Source of the DNA: an uncultured Amylibacter sp. | GTDB taxonomy: Bacteria > Pseudomonadota > Alphaproteobacteria > Rhodobacterales > Rhodobacteraceae | NCBI GenBank assembly: GCA_943846615.1 | Contig: OX044354.1 | Location: 2,001,001-2,065,000 of the forward strand | DNA: 64,000 bases | Direction: 5' to 3' | Shown here: piece by piece, positions 35,762-44,969 of the stretch | How the letters are laid out: each line of letters begins with the position of its first letter | Position numbering within the stretch: position 1 is the first letter of the stretch | The notes under the pieces: generated by a model | Databases searched by the model: none | What the model saw: the letters and a program-made list of their open reading frames with translations, nothing else | Told to the model about the DNA's origin: nothing | Position numbers and translations under genes: made by a program

Positions 35762-36940
35762 ATGAACGGCCCTCTTATAAAATTTTTAAAACAACATCCA
35801 AGCGTGCTGATTTTCCTGACGATCCTGTCGATGTTCACAGTCTTGATATCCATCGGCTCAGAGGCATTTGGTTACGGCTTTGTCTCTACCTCTCTGGTCA
35901 AAACACTCGGCAAAACGCTCTGCTTCTGTCTGATCGCATTGGCAATGGATTTGGTCTGGGGATACTGCGGTATCCTTTCGCTTGGTCACTTCGCCTTCTT
36001 TGGATTGGGGGGCTACATGATCGGCATGTGGCTGATGTATGAACGTACACGATTGATCGTGATGGAAAGCGCGCAAAACGCGCAACTCCCCATGACGACC
36101 CAAGAAATCCAAGACGCCATCGGAACACAAATTTTTGGTGTCGTGGGTGGATCTGAATTTCCAGTAATCTGGGCCTTTTCGCACCTCTTCTGGGTACAGC
36201 TCTTACTGGTCATTCTGGTTCCGGGCCTGCTTGCGCTCATCTTCGGTTGGCTCGCCTTCCGCTCGCGCGTCACGGGCGTTTACTTATCGATCCTAACGCA
36301 GGCCATGACCCTCGCATTGGCTCTATACCTCTTTCAAAACGACAGCGGCCTGCGCGGTAACAACGGCCTATCAGGCCTCCAAAACCTACCCGGTCTTGAA
36401 GGTACCGCTCAATCCGTCATCTCAATGTGGTTTTTCTGGGGGTCTGCTTTCGCGCTGGGCATGGGTTACCTGCTGGTAAAACTCCTTACAGAGAGCAAGA
36501 TCGGCAACGTCATTCGTGGCATCCGCGACGATGAACAACGCGTGCGTTTTTTGGGCTATAACGTCGAGGTCTATAAACTCTTTATCTTCACAATCACAGC
36601 TATCATCGCCGCCATCGGGGGCGCACTTTATTACCCTCAAGCTGGCATCATCAACCCTGCTGAAATCGCCCCCATCGCCTCAATCTATCTTGCGGTTTGG
36701 GTTGCAATCGGCGGACGTGGACGTCTGTATGGCGCGGTCATCGGCGCGGCGGTTGTTTCGCTCCTCTCCAGCTGGTTCACAGGCGGCCAAGCCCCCAACA
36801 TCCCCCTTGGTTTCGCTACCTTAAACTGGGTCGATTGGTGGTTGGTTCTGCTGGGCCTCTCCTTCGTCATCGTCACACTTTACGCCCCCAAAGGCATCGG
36901 TGGTCTATTTGATAAACTCACCAAAGGCGGCACATCATGA
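35762..36940 (+). CDS. urtC: Urea ABC transporter permease UrtC
   Basis: A 392-residue permease. The ATG at 35762, with AGGAGA upstream, is preferred over an earlier TTG. LivM-type motifs are present (MDLVWGYCGILSLGHFAFFGLGGY; GIRDDEQRVRFLGYNVEVYKL), with about ten membrane segments. Its stop overlaps the urtD start (ATGA), consistent with translational coupling. Confidence 0.92.
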   Translation: MNGPLIKFLKQHPSVLIFLTILSMFTVLISIGSEAFGYGFVSTSLVKTLGKTLCFCLIALAMDLVWGYCGILSLGHFAFFGLGGYMIGMWLMYERTRLIVMESAQNAQLPMTTQEIQDAIGTQIFGVVGGSEFPVIWAFSHLFWVQLLLVILVPGLLALIFGWLAFRSRVTGVYLSILTQAMTLALALYLFQNDSGLRGNNGLSGLQNLPGLEGTAQSVISMWFFWGSAFALGMGYLLVKLLTESKIGNVIRGIRDDEQRVRFLGYNVEVYKLFIFTITAIIAAIGGALYYPQAGIINPAEIAPIASIYLAVWVAIGGRGRLYGAVIGAAVVSLLSSWFTGGQAPNIPLGFATLNWVDWWLVLLGLSFVIVTLYAPKGIGGLFDKLTKGGTS

Positions 36941-37680
36941 GCGGCGCAATACTCGAAGTCGATGCAATCTCAGTTTCTTTTGATGGTTTTAAGGCCATTA
37001 ACAAACTGTCCTTCAATATAGATAGTGGTGAATTACGTGCGATCATTGGCCCAAACGGTGCGGGTAAAACCACCTTCATGGACATCATTACGGGCAAAAC
37101 CCGCCCTGACAGTGGTGATGTTTTATGGGGCGATAAAAACATCAGCCTGATCAAAAAATCCGAGAGCGACATCGCCAACATGGGCGTCTGTCGCAAATTC
37201 CAAAAACCAACCGTATTCGAGGATCAATCGGTCAACGACAACCTAACCATGGCGCTGAAAAACAATCGCGGCCCGCTGTCGGTTCTGTTCTACAGGCCGA
37301 ACCAAGCGGATCAAGAAAAGGTCGACAACATCGCCACAGACATTGGCCTGTCCGATCAATTGGATCGCCGTGCGGGTGATCTAAGCCACGGCCAAAAACA
37401 ATGGCTGGAAATCGGTATGTTGCTGGCCCAAGATCCGCAATTATTGCTGGTCGATGAACCTGCTGCTGGCATGACGTTGGATGAACGCAACCAAACCGTT
37501 GCCTTGCTTCAACGCGCCGCCAAAACCCGTGCCGTTGTGGTGGTGGAACACGATATGGAATTCATCCGCAATCTTGATTGCAAGGTGACCGTGTTGCACG
37601 AAGGCTCGGTGTTGGCCGAAGGCACCTTGGATCACGTAACCAAAAACCAAACCGTCATCGACGTTTATCTGGGGCGCTAA
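36937..37680 (+). CDS. urtD: Urea ABC transporter ATP-binding protein UrtD
   Basis: A 247-residue ATPase with Walker A GPNGAGKTTF, signature LSHGQKQWLEIGMLL and Walker B LLLVDEPAAGMT. LSHGQKQWLEIGM is characteristic of UrtD. It energises urea import with UrtE, whose gene begins one base after its stop. Confidence 0.93.
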   Translation: MSGAILEVDAISVSFDGFKAINKLSFNIDSGELRAIIGPNGAGKTTFMDIITGKTRPDSGDVLWGDKNISLIKKSESDIANMGVCRKFQKPTVFEDQSVNDNLTMALKNNRGPLSVLFYRPNQADQEKVDNIATDIGLSDQLDRRAGDLSHGQKQWLEIGMLLAQDPQLLLVDEPAAGMTLDERNQTVALLQRAAKTRAVVVVEHDMEFIRNLDCKVTVLHEGSVLAEGTLDHVTKNQTVIDVYLGR

Positions 37681-37681
37681 C

Positions 37682-38377
37682 ATGCTGGAACTCAAAGACA
37701 TCACATTGCACTATGGTCAAAGTCAGATTTTAAACGGCGTCGATCTGGTGGCGGAACAGGGGCAAATTACCTGTCTGATGGGCACCAATGGTGTCGGTAA
37801 AACCAGTCTGTTAAAGGCAATTTCTGGAACACACGCCCATTCAGGTGGATCATTCAAGTTAGATGGCGTCGAACAGGGCGTAACACCTGCCCATATCCTT
37901 GCGAAACGTGGCATTGGCTATGTCCCACAGGGTCGCGATATTTTCCCGCTGATGACCGTGCGCGAAAACATGGAAATCGGTTTCGCCTGTTTGGATAAAT
38001 CGGATCGCCGTGTGCCGGATGAAATGTTCGAATTGTTCCCCGTGTTAAAGGAAATGGAAAACCGTCGCGGCGGCGATTTATCGGGTGGGCAACAACAACA
38101 ACTTGCCATCGCGCGTGCGCTGATTACGAAACCAAAACTGTTGTTGCTGGATGAACCAACCGAAGGCATCCAACCCAACATCATCCAACAAATCGGCCGT
38201 GTCATTTCTTTTCTGAAAAACCAAGGCGACATGGCGATCCTGCTGGTCGAACAGTACTTTGAATTCGCCTACGATCTGGCGGATCATTTTTACGCGATGC
38301 GACGGGGTGAAATTATTCTGGACGGTGCTAAATCAAAACTGCGTAAGGCTGACGTCCTTGCCACATTGTCAGTATAG
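37682..38377 (+). CDS. urtE: Urea ABC transporter ATP-binding protein UrtE
   Basis: A 231-residue ATPase with Walker A GTNGVGKTSLLKAI, signature LSGGQQQQLAIARAL and Walker B LLLLDEPTEGIQPNII, the usual UrtE/LivF form. It is the last transporter gene and runs 8 bp before ureD, so urea uptake and hydrolysis are one transcription unit. Confidence 0.93.
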   Translation: MLELKDITLHYGQSQILNGVDLVAEQGQITCLMGTNGVGKTSLLKAISGTHAHSGGSFKLDGVEQGVTPAHILAKRGIGYVPQGRDIFPLMTVRENMEIGFACLDKSDRRVPDEMFELFPVLKEMENRRGGDLSGGQQQQLAIARALITKPKLLLLDEPTEGIQPNIIQQIGRVISFLKNQGDMAILLVEQYFEFAYDLADHFYAMRRGEIILDGAKSKLRKADVLATLSV

Positions 38378-38385
38378 GGTCGCAG

Positions 38386-39204
38386 ATGTTGGATCATCCA
38401 CAAAACCGAACGATGCAACGCGCCCAAGGGCGCGCGCATTTGGGCTTCGTGGCTAAAAACGGTAAAACAAAACTCGCCGACCTCCACCAATCTGGCTGTG
38501 TCAAAGCGTTATTGCCCCGTAATCACGCGGATCGCATCGACGGCGTTTTGATCAACACCGCAGGCGGTGTCACAGGTGGCGATGAACTCGCTTACTCTGC
38601 CGCTCTTGGCGATAATACATCCCTGTGCCTAACCACCCAAACCGCCGAACGCATCTACAAATCCTTGGGCGGAGATGGGCAAATCAACACTCAATTCGAC
38701 CTTGGCGAAAACACGGCACTCGACTGGCTGCCACAGGAAACCATCCTATTCGAGGACAGCCGCCTGCGCCGCACGTTAAACATCAACATGCCCGCATCCG
38801 CATCCGCACTTTTGTTGGAGCCCATCGTTCTGGGTCGTCGCGCGATGGGCGAAACATTACAATCATGTTTCATGTCCGATCAATGGCGCATCCATCGCGA
38901 TGGCAAACTGGCCTACGCAGACGCCCTGCGCATCACTGATCCAACTACGTTGACGGGCACCGCAACAATTGGTGAAAACCGCGCCTTCGCCACGCTGGTA
39001 TATATAGCACCCGATGCCATGGCGCGCCGCGATCAAATGCAATCCCTGTTAAATTTCGACGCTGTCACCGCCGCGACATCCGCGTGGAACGACTGTCTCG
39101 TCACCCGCTTCATCGCGTCCGACGCGCAACCGCTCCGCGCCGCTCTCATCGCCACACTCACCCAATTTCGCGCCCATCCTTTGCCGCGCGTTTGGCACAT
39201 GTAA
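38386..39204 (+). CDS. ureD: Urease accessory protein UreD
   Basis: A 272-residue accessory protein that binds apo-urease and, with UreF and UreG, delivers nickel. Family segments are INTAGGVTGGDELAYSAALG and TQTAERIYKSLG, then ILFEDSRLRRT. It opens the urease part of the operon, 8 bp after urtE and 9 bp before ureA. Confidence 0.92.
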   Translation: MLDHPQNRTMQRAQGRAHLGFVAKNGKTKLADLHQSGCVKALLPRNHADRIDGVLINTAGGVTGGDELAYSAALGDNTSLCLTTQTAERIYKSLGGDGQINTQFDLGENTALDWLPQETILFEDSRLRRTLNINMPASASALLLEPIVLGRRAMGETLQSCFMSDQWRIHRDGKLAYADALRITDPTTLTGTATIGENRAFATLVYIAPDAMARRDQMQSLLNFDAVTAATSAWNDCLVTRFIASDAQPLRAALIATLTQFRAHPLPRVWHM

Positions 39205-39213
39205 GGAAAATTC

Positions 39214-39516
39214 ATGCAACTCACCCCTCGTGAAAAAGACAAGCTTTTGATCAGCGTCGCCGCCATGGTCGCGCGTGGCCGATTGGAGCGCGGTGTCAAA
39301 CTTAACCACCCCGAAGCAATTGCAATCATCACCGATTTCGTGGTCGAAGGTGCCCGCGACGGAAAATCTGTCGCCACCCTGATGGAACTGGGCGGCAAGG
39401 TCATCACCGCAAACCAATGCATGACAGGCATCGCCGATATGATCCACGACGTCCAAGTCGAAGCAACCTTCCCAGACGGAACGAAACTGGTCACCGTCCA
39501 CCACCCCATCCGATAG
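39214..39516 (+). CDS. ureA: Urease gamma subunit
   Basis: A 100-residue structural subunit with the family hallmarks [35 protein letters not shown] and [17 protein letters not shown]. Length matches UreA exactly. It is followed by ureB after 8 bp. Confidence 0.96.
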   Translation: MQLTPREKDKLLISVAAMVARGRLERGVKLNHPEAIAIITDFVVEGARDGKSVATLMELGGKVITANQCMTGIADMIHDVQVEATFPDGTKLVTVHHPIR

Positions 39517-39524
39517 AGGCCACC

Positions 39525-39830
39525 ATGATCCCAGGCGAAATCATTACTGCGACCGGCGATATCACCCTAAACGAGGGGGCAGATGCCATAACACTTACCG
39601 TATCCAACACAGGCGATCGACCGATACAGGTCGGCAGCCACTATCACTTTGGTGAAACCAACCCCGCCCTTGATTTTGATCGCACCGCCGCACGCGGCAT
39701 GCGGCTGGACATCGCCGCAGGTACGGCGGTACGCTTTGAACCAGGTCAAACCCGCAATGTCACATTGGTACCACTCGCGGGCAAACGCCGCGTTTTTGGT
39801 TTTAATCAACATGTGATGGGAAAATTATGA
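39525..39830 (+). CDS. ureB: Urease beta subunit
   Basis: A 101-residue subunit starting at the ATG at 39525 (an upstream in-frame extension to 39417 overlaps ureA and is not used). It begins IPGEI and contains [17 protein letters not shown] and ends [15 protein letters not shown], all typical. Its stop overlaps the next gene by 4 bp. Confidence 0.95.
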   Translation: MIPGEIITATGDITLNEGADAITLTVSNTGDRPIQVGSHYHFGETNPALDFDRTAARGMRLDIAAGTAVRFEPGQTRNVTLVPLAGKRRVFGFNQHVMGKL

Positions 39831-40444
39831 ATCGTTCAATCCACAATTTCTACGACAAAGCACTTCTCTGGCTTCTGCTTGCATTCGTTACCGTACACTT
39901 GATTAATCATCTGGTGGTCGCATTCGGCGCACCCGCACATATTGCGGTGATGGATGGCCTGCGGGTTATTTATCGCAACCCACTGGTCGAAATCCTACTG
40001 ATCTGGGGCATTGCGCGTCAAATCTGGGCGGGCATCAGACAACTCCGCCGCTTCGGTATTCGCAAACCCAAGGGGCCAATGCGTGTTCTGATCCTAACGG
40101 GCCTCTACCTTATATTTTTCCTCGTCATCCACATCAGCGCGGTGATGCAGGCCCGTTGGACGGGGGTCGACACCAATCTCTACTTTGGCACCGCTGGCTA
40201 CCGCGTCTGGCCGATCATGTTGTTCTTCTACCCATACTATTTCACCGCAATCTTCTGTGTCTTCGCCCACACAGGCGCAGTCCTGTGGATGCGGACCCGC
40301 GCTCAAGATGCCCCGCGTGCCCAAACCATATACCGTAGATTCAACATCCTTGGCCTCGCAATTGCCACTATCCTCACCCTCATGCTCAGTGGTTTGATCG
40401 CGGACTTTGCTGTCCCACAATCCTACCTCGCCCCGTTTCAATAG
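39827..40444 (+). CDS. Membrane protein with helix-located histidines, inserted in the urease operon
   Basis: A 205-residue protein with about five membrane helices (roughly 12-32, 48-66, 86-106, 125-148 and 170-192). Its His residues sit in or beside the helices: [33 protein letters not shown]. This pattern resembles four- and five-helix b-type cytochromes such as SdhC/FrdC-like proteins, though I cannot prove haem binding. It overlaps ureB (ATGA) and lies 9 bp before ureC, so it is made with urease. Possible roles are urea, ammonia or nickel handling, or a redox link; none is shown. Confidence 0.65.
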   Translation: MNRSIHNFYDKALLWLLLAFVTVHLINHLVVAFGAPAHIAVMDGLRVIYRNPLVEILLIWGIARQIWAGIRQLRRFGIRKPKGPMRVLILTGLYLIFFLVIHISAVMQARWTGVDTNLYFGTAGYRVWPIMLFFYPYYFTAIFCVFAHTGAVLWMRTRAQDAPRAQTIYRRFNILGLAIATILTLMLSGLIADFAVPQSYLAPFQ

Positions 40445-40453
40445 GAACCAGAA

Positions 40454-42163
40454 ATGCCCACGAAAATCTCTCGCGCCGCCTATGCCGATATGTACGGCCC
40501 CACCACAGGCGATAAAATCCGCCTTGCCGACACGGAATTATTTATCGAGGTCGAACGCGACCTAACCACTTACGGCGAAGAGGTGAAATTCGGCGGTGGC
40601 AAAGTGATCCGCGACGGCATGGGTCAATCCCAAGTCACCCGCGCAAACGGCGCCGTTGACACCGTTATCACCAACGCCCTGATCGTGGACGCGACAGGTA
40701 TCTATAAGGCAGATGTTGCCCTACACGGCGGTCAAATCCACGCCATCGGTAAAGCAGGGAACCCAGATACCCAATCAGGCATCGACATCATCATCGGCCC
40801 GGGCACCGAAATCATCGCGGGCGAGGGTAAAATCCTGACTGCAGGCGGTTTTGATTCCCACATCCACTTCATCTGTCCGCAACAACTCGAAGACTCCCTG
40901 CATTCTGGCATGACGACAATGATGGGCGGCGGTACAGGACCCGCACACGGCACATTGGCCACCACTTGCACTCCCGGCCCATGGCACATCGGGCGTATGT
41001 TGCAATCCATGGACGGCGTCGCGATGAACATCGGCCTATCTGGCAAAGGCAACGCTAGCCAACCTGCGGCATTACAGGAAATGGTGCGCGCAGGGGCATG
41101 CGCTCTGAAATTACACGAAGATTGGGGCACCACACCCGCCGCCATCGATTGCTGTCTGTCTGTGGCCGATGACATGGACATTCAGGTGATGATCCACACA
41201 GATACCTTGAACGAGAGTGGTTTCGTCGAAGACACAATTAATGCCATCGATGGACGCACAATCCATGCCTTCCATACCGAAGGCGCGGGCGGTGGCCACG
41301 CCCCCGACATCATCAAGGTCTGCGGCGAAGAGCACGTAATACCATCATCCACAAACCCAACACGCCCCTACACTGTAAATACGCTAGAGGAACATTTGGA
41401 CATGCTGATGGTCTGTCACCATCTCGATAAATCCATTCCCGAAGATGTGGCATTTGCAGAATCCCGCATCCGCAAGGAAACCATCGCCGCCGAAGATATC
41501 CTGCACGACATGGGCGCATTTTCGATCATCGCATCCGACAGCCAAGCAATGGGTCGCGTCGGCGAAGTGGCAATCCGCACATGGCAAACGGCCCATAAAA
41601 TGAAGGTGCAACGCGGACGTCTACCCGAAGAAACGGGCGACAACGATAATTTTCGCGTAAAACGCTATATCGCGAAATACACCATCAATCCTGCAATTGC
41701 CCAAGGTGTCTCAAAACATATCGGCTCCATCGCCGTGGGTAAACGCGCCGACTTGGTTCTATGGGATCCCGCATTCTTCGGCGTGAAACCCGAAATGGTT
41801 TTGCTGGGTGGTATGATCGCTGTGGCGCAGATGGGTGATCCAAACGCATCCATCCCAACACCGCAACCTGTCTTCACCCGCCCGATGTTCGGATCGATGG
41901 GCCGCGCGGTGGAACAATCCGCCGTGTGCTTCGTATCTGGGGCGGCACATGCGGATGGTATTGCTGACAAACTCGGCCTCGCCAAATCCACATTGCCAGT
42001 TGAAAACACCCGCAACATCGGGAAATCCGACATGGTGCTAAACGATGCGCGTCCCAATATCGAAGTCCACCCAGAAACCTACGAAGTCCGCGCAAACGAC
42101 GAACTTCTCACATGCGAACCCGCCACCGACCTACCGATGGCGCAACGCTACTTCATGTTCTAA
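40454..42163 (+). CDS. ureC: Urease alpha (catalytic) subunit
   Basis: A 569-residue enzyme that hydrolyses urea to ammonia and carbamate at a dinickel centre. All key elements are intact: metal His pair in [11 protein letters not shown], carbamylated Lys and ligand His in [13 protein letters not shown], His ligands in [10 protein letters not shown] and [14 protein letters not shown], flap Cys-His in [13 protein letters not shown], and Asp in [10 protein letters not shown]. Length is normal. It is followed by two small genes before ureE. Confidence 0.97.
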   Translation: MPTKISRAAYADMYGPTTGDKIRLADTELFIEVERDLTTYGEEVKFGGGKVIRDGMGQSQVTRANGAVDTVITNALIVDATGIYKADVALHGGQIHAIGKAGNPDTQSGIDIIIGPGTEIIAGEGKILTAGGFDSHIHFICPQQLEDSLHSGMTTMMGGGTGPAHGTLATTCTPGPWHIGRMLQSMDGVAMNIGLSGKGNASQPAALQEMVRAGACALKLHEDWGTTPAAIDCCLSVADDMDIQVMIHTDTLNESGFVEDTINAIDGRTIHAFHTEGAGGGHAPDIIKVCGEEHVIPSSTNPTRPYTVNTLEEHLDMLMVCHHLDKSIPEDVAFAESRIRKETIAAEDILHDMGAFSIIASDSQAMGRVGEVAIRTWQTAHKMKVQRGRLPEETGDNDNFRVKRYIAKYTINPAIAQGVSKHIGSIAVGKRADLVLWDPAFFGVKPEMVLLGGMIAVAQMGDPNASIPTPQPVFTRPMFGSMGRAVEQSAVCFVSGAAHADGIADKLGLAKSTLPVENTRNIGKSDMVLNDARPNIEVHPETYEVRANDELLTCEPATDLPMAQRYFMF

Positions 42164-42325
42164 AGGGCACCATGTATTCGCAAATAATTGAAAATTCTGT
42201 CAAAAACAGCATTGCATCAGACGCAAAGCGACTATGCGCATCTGGATGTTGTTCAATAGGACAGGGCATCTTACCTTTGTATCAGAAGAGGGCAATGACT
42301 GCCTTCCAGACCAAAGAGGTATCAA

Positions 42326-42571
42326 ATGCCACAAGTATTACAATCAAGCCCAGTCGTCGAATTCGTGAATTCAGCAGCACACGCCGTATACAAAGTAGCC
42401 AAAGCAACTGTCGAAGCGGTTTTAAGCTTTTTCGAACAAGTTTCTCTCGCTCAATCGCGTGCGGATCAAGTAGAACAAATGAATTCACTAACGGATCGCG
42501 AATTGGCCGATCTATTTCAAATCAATCGCGACCAAATCATTCCATACGTTTTCCGCGACAAAATTCTGTAA
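42326..42571 (+). CDS. Small DUF1127-like protein
   Basis: An 81-residue protein with AAAGAGG at good spacing before its ATG. The C-terminal part MNSLTDRELADLFQINRDQIIPYVF resembles the DUF1127 helix-turn-helix (LSDRELxDIGxxRxDI), a family of small Arg-rich proteins that in alphaproteobacteria bind RNA or affect stress and phosphate responses. It lacks the Arg-rich end of the classic members, so the match is partial. It is inside the urease operon, 162 bp after ureC. Confidence 0.65.
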   Translation: MPQVLQSSPVVEFVNSAAHAVYKVAKATVEAVLSFFEQVSLAQSRADQVEQMNSLTDRELADLFQINRDQIIPYVFRDKIL

Positions 42572-42580
42572 ATACCATCG

Positions 42581-42637
42581 ATACGCCATCGGCGTATACC
42601 GACCCTATGGGAGGCCTGTCATGATACCGGCCTCCCA
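42581..42637 (+). promoter_or_regulatory. Two consecutive hairpins after the DUF1127-like gene
   Basis: ATACGCC-ATC-GGCGTAT (42581-42597) is followed by TGGGAGGCC (42608-42616), a 12-nt loop and GGCCTCCCA (42629-42637). Both stems are perfect. No T-run follows. They could end or trim transcripts, or form a stable 3' RNA. Small RNAs derived from DUF1127 gene 3' regions are known in Rhodobacter. Confidence 0.6.
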
Positions 42638-42846
42638 AGAATTCTATTCTCCCTACCATGAAGATTATCAGCCCCAGCGCATCCATAGCGTTAGGTATGC
42701 ATCAACGTCATGCTTTTCATTATTAGCTATGCATTATACGCATTTCGAATATGCCATCTTGTCGCTTTTCCAAAAGGTACGCATTGCTTACCTATCTACC
42801 TGTAGACACAAGCAGGCGACCCAACATGGGTCAAGGAAGCAAAGCA

Positions 42847-43008
42847 ATGGCACTTGGATTAAACATCAGAACACTGGCCTTGGTATTATGTGGCCTGGCA
42901 ATCGGCGAAACCGTTGTCGATCAAGTTTTCAGCGGTCGCGCCCAACGCAACACAGTAACCGAAACCATCGAATTCAAATTCACCAAAGTAAAACGCGCCA
43001 AGGTCTAA
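42847..43008 (+). CDS. Small single-span membrane protein
   Basis: A 53-residue protein. The frame could open at 42751, but only the ATG at 42847 has a good ribosome site (AAGGAAG). It begins with one hydrophobic helix (ALGLNIRTLALVLCGLAIG) and ends in a basic tail (KFTKVKRAKV). No family is recognised. It lies 20 bp before ureE and is likely co-expressed with the nickel chaperones. Confidence 0.5.
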   Translation: MALGLNIRTLALVLCGLAIGETVVDQVFSGRAQRNTVTETIEFKFTKVKRAKV

Positions 43009-43027
43009 GCGTACAACAGGTGGCATC

Positions 43028-43474
43028 ATGATCCGCGCCACCCGCACCACCCATTCCCACGACATCCCCGCTGGCATTGTCACACTAAATTACGACGATC
43101 GTTTTCGTCGTCGCATCGTAATGACCTGCGACAACGGTTTCGAATTCATGCTTGATCTACCCAAAGTGATCGAGCTGCGCGATGGGGATGATCTTCTGTT
43201 GGACGATGGTCGCCATGTTCGCGTGCGTGCAGCTGCCGAGTCGCTGATGCGCGCCACTGCCACCGATCCCCACCATCTGATCCGCACTGCATGGCACGTC
43301 GGCAATCGCCATCTTCCCTGTGAAATCCACGCGGACCATCTGATCCTACGCTTTGATCACGTCATCGCAGAAATGTTGAAAAAACTGGGCGCGGATGTGG
43401 AAAAACTTGATGGCCCCTTCAACCCCGAAGGCGGCGCATATGGTCAGGGGCGAACACACAGCCATGAACACTAA
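43028..43474 (+). CDS. ureE: Urease accessory protein UreE (nickel chaperone)
   Basis: A 148-residue metallochaperone. The N-terminal domain contains DRFRRRIVM, and the central segment AWHVGNRHLPCEIHADHLILRFDHVI has the conserved nickel-binding His of the family. A short His-rich end (HSHEH) adds metal sites. It overlaps ureF by 11 bp. Confidence 0.93.
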   Translation: MIRATRTTHSHDIPAGIVTLNYDDRFRRRIVMTCDNGFEFMLDLPKVIELRDGDDLLLDDGRHVRVRAAAESLMRATATDPHHLIRTAWHVGNRHLPCEIHADHLILRFDHVIAEMLKKLGADVEKLDGPFNPEGGAYGQGRTHSHEH

Positions 43475-44105
43475 TCAACATAAATTAATGGCATGGCTCT
43501 CGCCCAGCTACCCCATCGGTGCATTTTCCTACAGCCACGGTTTGGAATACGCCATTGATAATGGCGACGTCACGGATGCTGACAGCTTGCAAAACTGGCT
43601 GCTCGATGTGCTGAAAAACGGGGCAGGGCGCAACGATGCTATCTTGTTGTGTCACGCCTTTCATGCCCCAAACGCGGACGTATTAAACGACATATCAAAC
43701 CTTGCGACTGCTCTATCCGCCAGCGCCGAACTCCACCTTGAAACCACCGCCCAAGGCACCGCGTTTAGCAAGGTAACATCCGCTGTCTACAACGCTGATT
43801 TAGAGGCTATGCCATTACCTGTCGCACTGGGCGCAATGGCGGCGCAACAGGAAATGGATTTAGACACCGTTCTCCCCCTCTATCTGCACAGTTTTGCCGC
43901 GAATATCATCGCGGCAGGTGTGCGTTTTATCCCTCTTGGGCAAACTGACGGCCAGCGCGTATTGGCGAACCTGTTTGATACCTTCGATGCGATTGCAAAA
44001 ACCGCACAAACAACACCTCTTGATGATCTCGGAGGCATTTGTTTCCTAGCCGATATCGCATCAATGAAGCACGAAAAAATGACCACAAGGATTTTCAGAA
44101 CATGA
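43464..44105 (+). CDS. ureF: Urease accessory protein UreF
   Basis: A 213-residue accessory protein starting at ATG 43464 inside the ureE end. Typical segments are [21 protein letters not shown] near the N-terminus and a C-terminal helical bundle. It gates GTP hydrolysis by UreG in the activation complex. Its stop overlaps the ureG start by 4 bp. Confidence 0.92.
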   Translation: MNTNQHKLMAWLSPSYPIGAFSYSHGLEYAIDNGDVTDADSLQNWLLDVLKNGAGRNDAILLCHAFHAPNADVLNDISNLATALSASAELHLETTAQGTAFSKVTSAVYNADLEAMPLPVALGAMAAQQEMDLDTVLPLYLHSFAANIIAAGVRFIPLGQTDGQRVLANLFDTFDAIAKTAQTTPLDDLGGICFLADIASMKHEKMTTRIFRT

Positions 44106-44710
44106 CACAAAACGGCCCCCTACGCATTGGTATCGGCGGCCCTGTTGGCGCAGGTAAAACCACATTGACGGAAATGCTGTGCAAACAGATGGGACAAACC
44201 CATTCAATGGCAGTGATCACCAACGATATTTACACCTCCGAAGACGCCGAATATCTGATGCGAAAACAGGTGCTGCCCTTGGACCGTATTCGCGGCGTCG
44301 AAACGGGCGGCTGCCCACACACTGCTATCCGCGAGGACGCCTCAATCAATCTTGCCGCAATTGATGATCTGAACGCAAAATTTCCCGATCTAGATATGAT
44401 TTTGATCGAGAGCGGTGGCGATAACTTGGCGGCAACATTCAGCCCCGAATTAGCTGATATCACAATCTACGTCATAGACGTCGCCATGGGCGAAGAGATC
44501 CCGCGCAAAGGCGGCCCGGGCATCACTAGATCCGACATCCTTATCATCAACAAAACCAACCTCGCGCCCCACGTCGACGTATCTTTGGACGTGATGAATC
44601 ATGATGCATCCAACCAACGAAAATCCAAACCCTTCATCTTTGCCGATATCAAATCAGGCAAAAATATCGATGAAATCGTAGAAACAGTTCAGCGTGTTGG
44701 TGGACTCTAA
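44102..44710 (+). CDS. ureG: Urease accessory protein UreG (GTPase)
   Basis: A 202-residue SIMIBI-class GTPase starting at ATG 44102. P-loop [13 protein letters not shown], nickel-binding Cys-Pro-His in [33 protein letters not shown] and the INKTNLAP base motif are all present. It ends the operon. The acyl-carrier gene on the other strand begins 22 bp later (convergent), with no clear terminator. Confidence 0.95.
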   Translation: MTQNGPLRIGIGGPVGAGKTTLTEMLCKQMGQTHSMAVITNDIYTSEDAEYLMRKQVLPLDRIRGVETGGCPHTAIREDASINLAAIDDLNAKFPDLDMILIESGGDNLAATFSPELADITIYVIDVAMGEEIPRKGGPGITRSDILIINKTNLAPHVDVSLDVMNHDASNQRKSKPFIFADIKSGKNIDEIVETVQRVGGL

Positions 44711-44732
44711 CGAACCGGTAATACTAATGTAA

Positions 44733-44969
44733 CTAAGCGGGATTTATCGTTTCAAAAACCGCACGGCTCAGTAGCGCCACCGATGGATTATCCAGCAAAA
44801 TCCAACCTGGTAAATCTGTACCGACAACTTGCGAAAGCTCGCTTAAAATCACCTCAACGGCCACAGAATCTCCACCCTCGTCAAAAAAATCGGCGTTTAC
44901 GTCGATGTCATGCCCCAATGTTTCAACATATTTTTCCAAAATAATTGCAAATAGTTCATTCTCTGTCAT
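44733..44969 (-). CDS. Stand-alone acyl/peptidyl carrier protein
   Basis: A 78-residue carrier protein. DFFDEGGDSVAVEVILSEL contains the GGDS motif whose Ser (about residue 34) carries the phosphopantetheine arm, in the NRPS/PCP form. It overlaps the adenylation gene by 14 bp and is the last gene of the peptide cluster. The adenylation enzyme most likely loads an amino or carboxylic acid on it, for later transfer. Confidence 0.85.
   Translation of the reverse strand: MTENELFAIILEKYVETLGHDIDVNADFFDEGGDSVAVEVILSELSQVVGTDLPGWILLDNPSVALLSRAVFETINPA

Noticed and set aside
42112..42624. 170-codon plus-strand frame spanning the ureC end and the DUF1127-like gene
   Set aside because: It is the out-of-frame shadow of two supported genes; composition is Ser/Arg-rich as expected for a shadow.
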